From Candidatus Tectimicrobiota bacterium (GTDB lineage Bacteria > JACPUC01), in NCBI GenBank assembly GCA_016192455.1, contig JACPUC010000006.1, positions 1 through 64,000 of the forward strand: a stretch of DNA of 64,000 bases. Direction: 5' to 3'. Both the position numbers and the translations under genes were made by a program. Each line of letters begins with the position of its first letter. Position 1 is the first letter of the stretch. Shown here one piece after another: positions 27,667-35,796 of this stretch. The notes beneath the pieces are model-generated. The model made no database searches. It was not told the origin of the DNA and saw only the letters and a list, made by a program, of their open reading frames with translations.

Positions 27667-28686
27667 ATGCCTCGGCAACATACTCCGTACCTTAGCCTGT
27701 ATCGCGGACTTGCCTGGCTCACGCTGGTCCTGTTGCTGGCGATGGGGGATCGCCCGGCGGTGGCGCAGCCGTCCCAGGTGAACATGGGTATCCAGCCATT
27801 CATCTCGTACGTCCCCATTTTCGTAGCGCTCGACCAGGGGATGTTCGGGGAGCAGGGACTCGAGGTGAAAACCGAGACGTTCGCCTCGTCGCAGAAGATG
27901 ACCCCCGGGATTGCCTCGGGACAGCTCGATGTGGTTGGGGGAGCCCTGAGCGCCGCCTTCTATAACAGCATCGCCACGGGCCTGAAGATGAAGATCGTGG
28001 CCGACAAGGGACGCTGGTCAAAAGGTCACAGCATCACCCAGTTCCTCGTGCGCCGCGATCTCTACGAGAACGGGACGATCAAGTCAGTCGCCGACCTGAT
28101 TGGACGCAAGATTGTCAACAACTCCCCGTTGACCGGCCCCGTTTACTTACTCGCCATAGCACTCAAGCGTGCCGGCGGAGCGTACGATCATTCGAAAATC
28201 AGCTACATGGAGGTTCCCAAGATTTACCAGGGGTTGAAGAGCAAGGCGATCGAGGTGGGAACGTGCGTCGAACCATGGTGCTCACGGGCCGTGAGCGACG
28301 GCACGGCGGTCTCCCTGATAAAAGGAGAGGATTATCCTGAAACGCTGGACTTCCAGGTCGCCTACGTCATCTTTACCGACAAGTTCATCAGCGAGAAGCG
28401 CGAGACGGCGCAACGCTTCATGAACGCCTACGTGCGCGCGGTGCAGTTCTACCACGAGAAGGGCGAGCAAAGCGACCTCATCGCGCAGATCGTCAGCAAG
28501 CACACAAAGATTCCTCCTGCCATCGTCAAGGCCGCGGCGCCTACCGGCATCGCCCCGGATGCCATGCCGAATATCAAGAGCGTGGCCGATTTCCAGGATT
28601 GGCTCTACGAGCAAGGGTTCGTGAAGCAGAAGCTCGAGATCAATGGCCTCTGGGATCCGAGCTTCGTCAAGAACGCGACGAAGTAA
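27667..28686 (+). CDS. NMT1/TauA-type substrate-binding protein, 339 aa
   Basis: A periplasmic binding protein of the NMT1/TauA group. A signal peptide with core LAWLTLVLLLAMGD ends near VAQ at residue 36. The mature part starts with IQPFISYVPIFVALDQGMF, the typical first strand and helix, followed by GQLDVVGGALSAAFYNSIA. No cognate permease or ATPase gene is in the window. A clear paralogue is encoded at 31471-32499, and both share the FYHEKG stretch. A strong AGGGAGGG ribosome site precedes the ATG. The ligand is unknown; an aromatic or sulfonate-type carboxylate would fit the neighbouring enzymes. Confidence 0.85.
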   Translation: MPRQHTPYLSLYRGLAWLTLVLLLAMGDRPAVAQPSQVNMGIQPFISYVPIFVALDQGMFGEQGLEVKTETFASSQKMTPGIASGQLDVVGGALSAAFYNSIATGLKMKIVADKGRWSKGHSITQFLVRRDLYENGTIKSVADLIGRKIVNNSPLTGPVYLLAIALKRAGGAYDHSKISYMEVPKIYQGLKSKAIEVGTCVEPWCSRAVSDGTAVSLIKGEDYPETLDFQVAYVIFTDKFISEKRETAQRFMNAYVRAVQFYHEKGEQSDLIAQIVSKHTKIPPAIVKAAAPTGIAPDAMPNIKSVADFQDWLYEQGFVKQKLEINGLWDPSFVKNATK

Positions 28687-28821
28687 TCGCCCCGAGCGTG
28701 ATACCCCTTCGCTCGCTCGCCAGGCACTTCGTGTCTTGGTGTCAGCTCTGCTCCGCCCGCGGAGGTCAGTGCATCCCCGCCACGTGGCTCCTGTGCCGTT
28801 CAATGGAAGGAATGCGCAACG

Positions 28822-30270
28822 ATGGGCTACCACGACATCCGAGAGTTCATCAGCGTGCTCGAGGCCCATGGCAAGCTGCGGCATGTGAAGAAAGAGGTCG
28901 ATCCGAGCTGGGAGATCGCCGGCATGGCGCGCTGGGTGTACCAGGGCTTCCCCGAAGAGCGGCGCTTCGCGCTCGTGTTCGACAACGTGAAAGACTCGTC
29001 GATCCCTGTCGCCACCGCCCTCATCGGCGCCTCTCGCGAGGTGTATGCGCTGGCGCTGGGAACCACGCCGGAGAAGATCCATGAGGTGTGGCTGCAGGCG
29101 TTGCGACACACCATCCCCCCGCGCCTCGTGAGATCTGGCCCCTGCCAGGAGGTCGTCATTGGCCGAGAAAAGGTGGACCTCTCCGCCCTGCCGGTGCCGA
29201 CCTGGACGCCCGGCAAGGACATGCGACCCTGTATCACGGCCGTCGTCATCACCAAGAATCACGATACCGGCGTGCAGAATATGGGGACCTACCGCTGTCA
29301 GGTGCAGTCCAAGGACACCGTTACCTTGAACACGATGCCAGGCCGGCAAGCCTATCAGAACTACGAATCGTACGCTCGGCACGGCAAGCCGGCGCCGCTG
29401 GCCGTGGCCATCGCCTGCGAACCTGTCGTTCACCTGGCGACGTCCGCGGCGCTGCCGAAGGGGATCGACGAGCTCCACCTGGCTGGGGCGCTGAAAGGAG
29501 CCGCCGTCGCCACGGTGCGCGCCATGACGGTCGATCTCCAGGTTCCCGCCAACGCCGAAATCATAGTCGAGGGCGAGTTACAGCCGTCGAAGACCATGCA
29601 AGAAGACTCCTTCGGGGAGTTTGCCGGCTACATGGGGCCGGGTGGGCAGAAGCCGTTCTTCCAGGTGGCGAGCATGACGCATCGCTCGAACCCCATTTAT
29701 TATGGCTACATCAGCCAGTTCCCGCCGAGCGAGAGCACAATGATTCAGGGGAACGCCAACGAGTGCATGGTGCATAAGCTTCTGGTCGATGACTTTGGCG
29801 AGACGACCGTTGTCGATGTGGCGATCAACCAGACACATGGCGGCAACCTCGGCCATGCGGTGGTGCAGATGACGCCGATCTACCCGCAGCACGCGATGCA
29901 CGTAGGACGACTCGTGGCTGAACTCACCCGCTTCAAGATGATCACCATCGTCGATTGTGACATCGACATCCGTGACCGGCAGCATCTGGACTGGGCATGG
30001 AACTCGCGGGTCAATCCGGCCAGGGATACGCTGGTGATCGAGAAGGTGTTCGTGCCAAACGACCCCGCGGCGGACCGCGGCATCACCTCGAAGCTCATCA
30101 TCGACGCCACGCACAAGGGCACCTTCCCCGATCTCTCCCTGCCCGCGAAGGAGGTGATGCTGCGCGCCTATGAGAGCTGGCAGGAGGCCGATCTGCCGGC
30201 CTTCAATCTCCCCAGCCGCGTTGAACGCCTCCTCGACTTTCATGCGCAACGTATGCAGGGTCAAACGTGA
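28822..30270 (+). CDS. UbiD-family decarboxylase, 482 aa
   Basis: A prenylated-FMN-dependent decarboxylase or carboxylase of the UbiD/Fdc family, cytoplasmic. Family markers: DIREFISVLEAHGKLRHVKK at the start, NMGTYRCQV with the active-site Arg, and EDSFGEFAGYMG, in which Glu261 and Glu266 match the catalytic pair spaced by five. The metal and cofactor residues around Asn and His in QNMGTYR and VVDVAINQTHGG also look intact. Length is typical. No UbiX gene, which makes the cofactor, is in the window. It lies between a binding protein and the AhpD-like selenoprotein candidate, suggesting a role in aromatic or unsaturated acid metabolism. Confidence 0.9.
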   Translation: MGYHDIREFISVLEAHGKLRHVKKEVDPSWEIAGMARWVYQGFPEERRFALVFDNVKDSSIPVATALIGASREVYALALGTTPEKIHEVWLQALRHTIPPRLVRSGPCQEVVIGREKVDLSALPVPTWTPGKDMRPCITAVVITKNHDTGVQNMGTYRCQVQSKDTVTLNTMPGRQAYQNYESYARHGKPAPLAVAIACEPVVHLATSAALPKGIDELHLAGALKGAAVATVRAMTVDLQVPANAEIIVEGELQPSKTMQEDSFGEFAGYMGPGGQKPFFQVASMTHRSNPIYYGYISQFPPSESTMIQGNANECMVHKLLVDDFGETTVVDVAINQTHGGNLGHAVVQMTPIYPQHAMHVGRLVAELTRFKMITIVDCDIDIRDRQHLDWAWNSRVNPARDTLVIEKVFVPNDPAADRGITSKLIIDATHKGTFPDLSLPAKEVMLRAYESWQEADLPAFNLPSRVERLLDFHAQRMQGQT

Positions 30271-30404
30271 ACCAGCCGTTCGATTCACGGAGGACCGCCC
30301 GGCCCCCCCCTCCGGCGCGCCGGGGAGTCCGGCATCGCTGCCGGTCTTATGCTGAGCCTCTACGCTCGGAGCCAGGTGGCGAGAGCAGCAAGGGGAGGAT
30401 TGCC

Positions 30405-30998
30405 ATGGCCTACATCAGGGTCATTGATGAGCACGAGGCCAGCGGAGAGCTTGACCTCGTCTATCAGAAGTATCGGGACCAGTACGGCGTGGTGCCGGAA
30501 ATCCGCAAGGTCCTCTCCCTCAAGCCGGGCTTTGTCACGCTCTACGATGCCTGGGTGCACAGCATCACCTTCGGCGGCTCGCGCTTGGGCCGCTACCGGG
30601 AAGAGTTGATCGCCGTGCTCGGCTCCTCGCTCAATAAGAGCAGCCACTGAACGGTCGCCCACGGAGAGTTTCTCCGTCAGACCCTGGGAGGCGACCAGGA
30701 GCAGGTTCTACGCATCCACGCGGATTACCGTGCCGCGGGGCTGGCGCCGGCCGATGTGGCGATGCTTGATTTCGCGCAGAAGGTCCTGGTGGCATCTCAT
30801 ACGATCGAGGAGGAGGACGTCCGAGCGCTGCGCCAGCATGGCTTCACCGACGAGGAGATCCTTGATATCACCTTGATCGCCGCTCAGCGTGCCTTCATCA
30901 GCCGCGTGGCGAATGCGCTTGGCGTGCCCATCGAACCGCGGAATCAGCATCTGGACGAGGAGTTCCTCAAGGCACTGAAGGTTGGCAAGCCGTGGTAG
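30405..30998 (+). CDS. AhpD-like/carboxymuconolactone decarboxylase-family protein, candidate selenoprotein (SxxU), 197 aa
   Basis: The frame from the ATG at 30405 (AGGGGAGG just upstream) to the TAG at 30996-30998 is interrupted once, by TGA at 30648-30650, and both parts are in the same frame. Part one has RYREELIAVLGSSLNKSSH; part two begins TVAHGEFLRQTL and continues to LRQHGFTDEEILDI and SRVANALGVPIE. Peroxidase-related AhpD proteins have CxxC then two to three residues then His-Gly here, and the TGA sits exactly at the second Cys while the first is Ser. A SECIS-like hairpin follows. I read it as Sec in an SxxU redox site, probably a thiol- or peroxide-linked reductase. A Cys-to-stop mutation is the main alternative. 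Confidence 0.75.
30653..30696 (+). promoter_or_regulatory. Candidate bacterial SECIS element
   Basis: Just after the TGA, GGTCGCC (30653-30659) pairs perfectly with GGCGACC (30690-30696), and inside it ACGGAGA (30661-30667) pairs perfectly with TCTCCGT (30671-30677), leaving an apical loop GTT. The loop starts 17 bases after the TGA and its first base is G. As I recall, bacterial SECIS elements need a short stem, a small apical loop with G in the first two positions, and this kind of spacing. Confidence 0.65.
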
Positions 30999-31470
30999 GC
31001 GCCGAACATGCCGGTGGACCGGTTTCGCAGCGTCGTGCGAAGAGCGGCAGCCGGGAAGCGAGCCCCATGGCCTCTGGGGGTCTGCCGTCTGCGCGGAGGG
31101 GTGACGGGGTCAGAGCATAGGGCAGCGGCGCGACACGGGTTGGTCGCACCCGGCGGCTGGGATGGGGTCCGTCTGGCGCTTCAAGCGGTGTGCCGGCCCA
31201 TTCCGAGCAAGATGCCTTGACGCAGGAAGGTCCTTGGGGATAGGGTTCCGGATATGAAGACGGCTGCCTCGGTCAACGAGCGGTATCCGGAGGCGCACCG
31301 TTGTGGGGCGGGGGTCTTGCCTGGGGTGGCCTCGGGCTGACGAGCGAGGAGACCACCTCGGCGATGCAGCCGCTCGTTGGAGCGAGGAGAGATGTTACGT
31401 GGGACGGCGTGCACGAGCGGCAGGTGATCGTGTCGTGCCGAAGGGGTGGCGGAGAAGGGGGGATGGCACC
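30999..31470. other. Intergenic region before the second binding protein
   Basis: No gene is seen. TTGACG at 31217-31222 with TAGGGT at 31241-31246 (spacer 18) is a weak promoter candidate. The rest looks non-coding. Confidence 0.35.
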
Positions 31471-32499
31471 ATGAAAAGAAGGCCGGCAGGAGGGTTCGAG
31501 GGCTGGTGTCGCACGGCAGGAGTCGCCGCCGCCGTTGCGGTTCTTCTACTCCTTGGGAGCGCGAGGGGGAATGCCCAGCCTCTCGAGAAGGTGAAGATGG
31601 CGTACCAGCCGTTCATCTCCTATGCGCCGCTGTTCATCGCCATGGAGAACGGCTACTTCAAGGAACACGGGATCGACCTCGAGATCACCTTCCTGGACGG
31701 ACCGAGGGCGATGCTGCCAGCCTCGCGCGGCGATCTCGACGTGATCGGCGGCTCGATTGGCGTCGGGTTCTTCAACAGCGTGGCGCAAGGATTGGACTTC
31801 AAGGTCGTGGCCGACAAAGGGCAGATCCGTTATGGCTACGGCTACGTGCCGATCGTCATCCGCAAAGCTTTGTGGGAGAACGGCACGGTGCGACTCTACC
31901 GAGACCTGGCGAAGATACGCATTTCCAGCAACAGCCCGGGCAGCTTCGGCATGTACCAGTATGCTATGGCCTTGGAAGAGGCCGGCGTTCCGTACGAACA
32001 TGAGAAGCTGAAGTACCTGGATCCCCCCAAGTGCGTCAATGCGCTGACGACCGGAGCCATCGACGCCTGCTGGATGCCCGAGCCCTGGGCCACGCGAGCC
32101 GAGCGCCTCGGCGTGGGCAGGATTTTCGTCACCACGGATCAGCTCAACGCCATGAAAGGCTACCAGGTGGCGGTCGTCATTTACTCAGGCAAGTTCATTC
32201 GGGAACGCCGCAACCTTGCCCAGGAATGGATGAAAGCGTATATCCGCGGCGTCAGGTTTTACCACGAGAAGGGGCCGGTCAGCGATGCCGTCGTCTCGAT
32301 CCTCAACAAGTACACGAAAGTAGAACCCGATGTCATTCGCGCTGCCATCCCGGTCTACTTTGTGCCCGACGGTTCCGTGAACCTCGACAGTGTGAAGCGC
32401 TTTCAAGAGTGGTGCTTCCAACGCGGTTTTGTGAAGGAGAAAGTGGATTTAGATAAGGTGGTGGATCTCAGCTTCATTCGCGCCGCCATGCAACAGTAG
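31471..32499 (+). CDS. NMT1/TauA-type substrate-binding protein, 342 aa
   Basis: A paralogue of the protein at 27667-28686. A signal peptide with core AGVAAAVAVLLLLGSARG ends near NAQ. The mature start is MAYQPFISYAPLFIAMENGY, then GDLDVIGGSIGVGFFNSVAQ and the later FYHEKGPVSDAVVSILNKY. The ATG at 31471 follows an AGAAGGGGGGAT-like ribosome site; the open frame before it is noise. No transporter membrane subunits are present nearby. The next gene starts 17 bases later, so it is in an operon with the flavoprotein, ferredoxin and reductase, and its ligand is probably their substrate or a precursor. Confidence 0.85.
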   Translation: MKRRPAGGFEGWCRTAGVAAAVAVLLLLGSARGNAQPLEKVKMAYQPFISYAPLFIAMENGYFKEHGIDLEITFLDGPRAMLPASRGDLDVIGGSIGVGFFNSVAQGLDFKVVADKGQIRYGYGYVPIVIRKALWENGTVRLYRDLAKIRISSNSPGSFGMYQYAMALEEAGVPYEHEKLKYLDPPKCVNALTTGAIDACWMPEPWATRAERLGVGRIFVTTDQLNAMKGYQVAVVIYSGKFIRERRNLAQEWMKAYIRGVRFYHEKGPVSDAVVSILNKYTKVEPDVIRAAIPVYFVPDGSVNLDSVKRFQEWCFQRGFVKEKVDLDKVVDLSFIRAAMQQ

Positions 32500-32516
32500 G
32501 AAGGGAGGAACCAGCC

Positions 32517-34262
32517 GTGGCTCTCCGTGATCTAGCCGAAGTCTACGAGACGGACATCCTCGTCGTCGGGGGTGGTCTGGCGGGATCGTTCGCTGCCATC
32601 AAGGCCCGCCAGAACGGCGTCCAGAGGGTGGCGCTCGTCGACAAGTCGGTCCCCGGCAAGAGCGGCTGCAGCACCTTCGCCGCTGGGGTCATCGCGGCGC
32701 ATTTTCCGCATCAGGACAGCCTGCAGCAATGGATGGAAGAGCTGTGCGAGCTGGGCGGCTATCTGAACGATCAAGCCTGGCTCGAGATCGTCTTGACCGA
32801 AGTGTTTGGGTACGTGGAGGAGATGGCGGGCTGGGGGGTGAACTTCCTGCGTAAGGCCGATGGCGACTACGAGCGCATCGTCGGCCGCGGCGGCGGTCCC
32901 GGCCGAGGTCTGCGCAATATCATGTTCCACGGCCCGCAGCTCATGGAGCCTGTCGTCAAGCAGCTCCGTCTCCTCGGGGTGACGCGCTACGATCGCACCA
33001 TGGTGACCGACCTCCTCGTCAAGGACGGCCGCGTGCTCGGCGTCGGCGGCTTCAACGTCCTCGATGGCGGCTACCGCATCATCAAGAGCCGGGCGACCAT
33101 CCTCAGCGCCGGCGGCACGTACTCGAAAGGCTCCTTCGTCTCCCATAAGAACCTCAGCGGCGATGCCCACGCCATGTGCGTGCGGGCCGGCGTGGAGCTG
33201 ATGAACTTCGACTTCACCAGCCGCAACCAGTCCTGCACCGAGTTCGATACCGAGGGGATGAACATGTTCGTGGCGCTCGGGGGCAGATTCATCAATGCCC
33301 GCGGCGAGGAGTTCATGCCCGAGTACGACCCGGTCCTCGGCAACCGTACCACCAAGCCGGTGATGGCGGCGGCCACGGCGCTCGAGGTGAAGGCAGGACG
33401 AGGCCCGATCTACATGGACATGACCCACTTCACGCCCGACAAAGTGCAGAAGCTGCGCCAGGTGCTGCCGCTCGCGTCCCTGATCCTGCAGCGCGCCGGC
33501 GTCATGGTGGGCGACCGCATCAACCGCAAGCTGGCGTGGGGACCAGCGGGGGTCGGCACCGTCGCCTTCGGCGGCGGCGCGCGCATCACCACGCGCTGCG
33601 AGACCTCCATGCCCGGACTGTACGCGGCGGGCGATTCCGCGGCGCGGCATGGCGCGGGCCACAATGAGATGGGGGCGGGGGCCCTCACGTGGGCTATCGT
33701 CAGCGGCGCGCGGGCCGGCCGCTGCGCCGCCGAGGATTACTCCCAGTTCGACCTCGAAGATGCCGACGTGGCCTTCGTGGAGGAGCGGCGCGAGGCGGTC
33801 CTCAAGCCACTGCGGCGCAAGACCGGCGTGGAGCCCGAGCAGACGATCCTCGCCATCCAGGAGGCCGTGCATCCCTGGAACGTGCTCGAGCTGCGCCACG
33901 AGAAGCGCCTGCAACGCGCCCTCGACAGGATCCTGGAGATCAAGGAGCTGCATCTTCCGCGGCTGTGCGCCTACGATCCGCACTACCTCATCCTGGCCCA
34001 CGAGGCCGAAAGCCTTGCCATCACCATGGAGCTCATCCTGCGGGCCGGCCTGGAGCGCAAGGAGAGCCGCTGCAATCTGCGCGAGGACTACCCGGAGATC
34101 GATAACATCAACTGGCTGAAGTGGATCATCCTGCGGCCCGAAGGGAAAAGCTTCGCCTTCCGCACCATGGAGATCCCCGAGGGACCGGTCAAGTTCAAAC
34201 GCGTGAAACGCCTGCACCCGCTGTTTACCGCGGCCGGCTTGACCGAAGTAGGAGCGAGGTAA
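32517..34262 (+). CDS. FAD-dependent fumarate reductase/AprA-like flavoprotein, 581 aa
   Basis: A flavoprotein of the succinate dehydrogenase/fumarate reductase superfamily. The FAD-binding start is TDILVVGGGLAGSFAAIKAR, the family stretch GKSGCSTFAAGVIAA follows, and the FAD-binding end is MPGLYAAGDSAARHGAGHNE. With the small dicluster ferredoxin encoded two bases later it resembles the AprA/AprB arrangement, though it is shorter than typical AprA. Start is GTG at 32517 behind GGGAGG. The real reaction is unknown: it could oxidise or reduce a C-C, C-S or S-O bond of the compound bound by the preceding protein. Cytoplasmic; no Tat signal. Confidence 0.83.
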   Translation: MALRDLAEVYETDILVVGGGLAGSFAAIKARQNGVQRVALVDKSVPGKSGCSTFAAGVIAAHFPHQDSLQQWMEELCELGGYLNDQAWLEIVLTEVFGYVEEMAGWGVNFLRKADGDYERIVGRGGGPGRGLRNIMFHGPQLMEPVVKQLRLLGVTRYDRTMVTDLLVKDGRVLGVGGFNVLDGGYRIIKSRATILSAGGTYSKGSFVSHKNLSGDAHAMCVRAGVELMNFDFTSRNQSCTEFDTEGMNMFVALGGRFINARGEEFMPEYDPVLGNRTTKPVMAAATALEVKAGRGPIYMDMTHFTPDKVQKLRQVLPLASLILQRAGVMVGDRINRKLAWGPAGVGTVAFGGGARITTRCETSMPGLYAAGDSAARHGAGHNEMGAGALTWAIVSGARAGRCAAEDYSQFDLEDADVAFVEERREAVLKPLRRKTGVEPEQTILAIQEAVHPWNVLELRHEKRLQRALDRILEIKELHLPRLCAYDPHYLILAHEAESLAITMELILRAGLERKESRCNLREDYPEIDNINWLKWIILRPEGKSFAFRTMEIPEGPVKFKRVKRLHPLFTAAGLTEVGAR

Positions 34263-34264
34263 CC

Positions 34265-34483
34265 ATGGGTATCCGCTTGATCCAGGAAGAGCTGTGCACG
34301 GGCTGCGGGGTGTGCGTCATCTCCTGCCCGATGGATGTCATCAAGTTGGATGAGGAACGCCGCAAGGCCATCGTCCAGTACATCCGCGATTGCCAATGCT
34401 GCTACATGTGCGAGCGCGACTGCCCCGAAGACATCATCTACGTCACGCCGGATCGCGAACGGCGTATCCCTCTTGCCTGGTAG
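34265..34483 (+). CDS. Dicluster [4Fe-4S] ferredoxin (AprB-like), 72 aa
   Basis: Two cluster motifs are visible: CTGCGVCVISCP near residue 11 and, near residue 40, CxxCxxCxxxCP within CQCCYMCERDCP. They should hold two [4Fe-4S] clusters. It starts two bases after the flavoprotein stop, with GAGG before the ATG, and ends 14 bases before the FAD reductase. It very probably carries electrons between those two proteins. An extra Cys in the second motif could be structural. Confidence 0.88.
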   Translation: MGIRLIQEELCTGCGVCVISCPMDVIKLDEERRKAIVQYIRDCQCCYMCERDCPEDIIYVTPDRERRIPLAW

Positions 34484-34497
34484 GAGGCGACCAGCCA

Positions 34498-35730
34498 ATG
34501 GCCGAGCGAGCTGCACGCTACGTCATCATCGGGAATGGCATCGCCGGGTCGGTGGCGGCCCGCCGCTTGCGGGAGTTTGACCGCGCGTGCCGCGTCAGCC
34601 TGCTGACGGATGAGCCGTATCCGCTCTACAACCGCGTCCGGCTGCCGCACTACCTGAAGGGGATGATCAGCCGGGAAGAGGTGTTCATGCGCTCGGCGGA
34701 AGAGGAGAAGGCTCGCGGCATCGACTTCCTCGCCGAGACCACGGTCAGTGCCGTGCACGCGCAGGAGAAATTCGTAGAGTGCGCGGACGGTCGACGGTTG
34801 CCGTTCGACCGCTTGCTCATTGCCACCGGCGGCAGGCCGAGGCGGCTGTCGGTCCCCGGCGCCCAGGGGCCGGGAGTCTTCACCTACCAGTACCTCGACG
34901 ATGTGAACGCCATGCGCGAGCTGCTGCCGAACGCCAGGCGCGCCATGGTTGTCGGTGGGTCGCTCATCGGCTACGAACTGGTGGCGGCGTTTCGCGAATG
35001 GAACCTGGAGACCACCTGGCTCATTCGTGGTCCGCACTTCATGCACCGGCAAATCGACGCCGAAGCGGGAGCCCTCGTCTCCCGGATCGCTCAACGCCAC
35101 GGCGTCAAGGTCATCTACGGCGAAGAGGTGGCGGAGATGCAGCGCGCGAACGGCTCGGTCTCCGAGGCGCGCACCACCGGCGGGCGCACCATCTCCTGCG
35201 ATCTTGTCGGCGTTGCCGTCGGCTTGAAGAAGAACATCGACTTCCTCCAAGGGTCGACGATTGCGCTCAATGAAGGGGTGCTGACGGACGAGCACCTCGT
35301 CACCTCGCACCCGGACGTCTACGCCGCTGGCGATGTGGCGGAGTTCAACGATCTCGTGGTTGGCCAGCGCAGTCTCCTCGGCACCTGGCACAACGCCTCG
35401 CTGCAGGGCGAGCTTGTGGCGAAGAACATGCTCGGCGCACAACTCGTGTTCAAGGCCGTGCCGATCTACTCCAACCCCCTGTTCGACTCGCGGATCAAGG
35501 TTATCGGCATCACCTCGCAGAGCGATCGCTCGCTGGAAAGCCTGGTGAAGAACGAACCGGACCAGGGGCGGTACCTGCGCCTCTTCTTCCGCGGCGCTCA
35601 GCTTGTGGGCGCGGTCATCATCGGCAAGATCGACTATCATCTCCGCGTCGCCCTCATGAAGTACATGCTGACCGGCGAGCACGTTCCCAACAAGCAGCAC
35701 CTGATCGCAACCCAATCGCATACCGTGTAG
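34498..35730 (+). CDS. FAD-dependent pyridine-nucleotide oxidoreductase, 410 aa
   Basis: A class I pyridine nucleotide-disulfide-type reductase, like rubredoxin reductase or the NirB N-terminal part. The FAD motif is YVIIGNGIAGSVAARRLRE, the NAD motif MVVGGSLIGYELVAAF, and the FAD end VYAAGDVAEF. No redox-active CxxC is present, so it is not a disulfide reductase. The ATG at 34498 follows TAGGAGG. It closes the unit of binding protein, flavoprotein and ferredoxin, and probably passes electrons between NAD(P)H and the ferredoxin. Confidence 0.86.
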   Translation: MAERAARYVIIGNGIAGSVAARRLREFDRACRVSLLTDEPYPLYNRVRLPHYLKGMISREEVFMRSAEEEKARGIDFLAETTVSAVHAQEKFVECADGRRLPFDRLLIATGGRPRRLSVPGAQGPGVFTYQYLDDVNAMRELLPNARRAMVVGGSLIGYELVAAFREWNLETTWLIRGPHFMHRQIDAEAGALVSRIAQRHGVKVIYGEEVAEMQRANGSVSEARTTGGRTISCDLVGVAVGLKKNIDFLQGSTIALNEGVLTDEHLVTSHPDVYAAGDVAEFNDLVVGQRSLLGTWHNASLQGELVAKNMLGAQLVFKAVPIYSNPLFDSRIKVIGITSQSDRSLESLVKNEPDQGRYLRLFFRGAQLVGAVIIGKIDYHLRVALMKYMLTGEHVPNKQHLIATQSHTV

Positions 35731-35796
35731 CGCCGCGCGCCGCCGAAGCCCGCGCAGGCGTCGCGACATGCTGCCAAACCATGGAGACGACACGGG

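Noticed and set aside
30756-30998. Separate small gene after the AhpD-like start
   Set aside because: It is the second half of the same domain in the same frame as 30405-30647; reading through the TGA explains both halves better.
32532-34217. Leftward 561-codon frame opposite the flavoprotein
   Set aside because: Mirror of a clear flavoprotein gene; His/Asp/Glu-rich without motifs.
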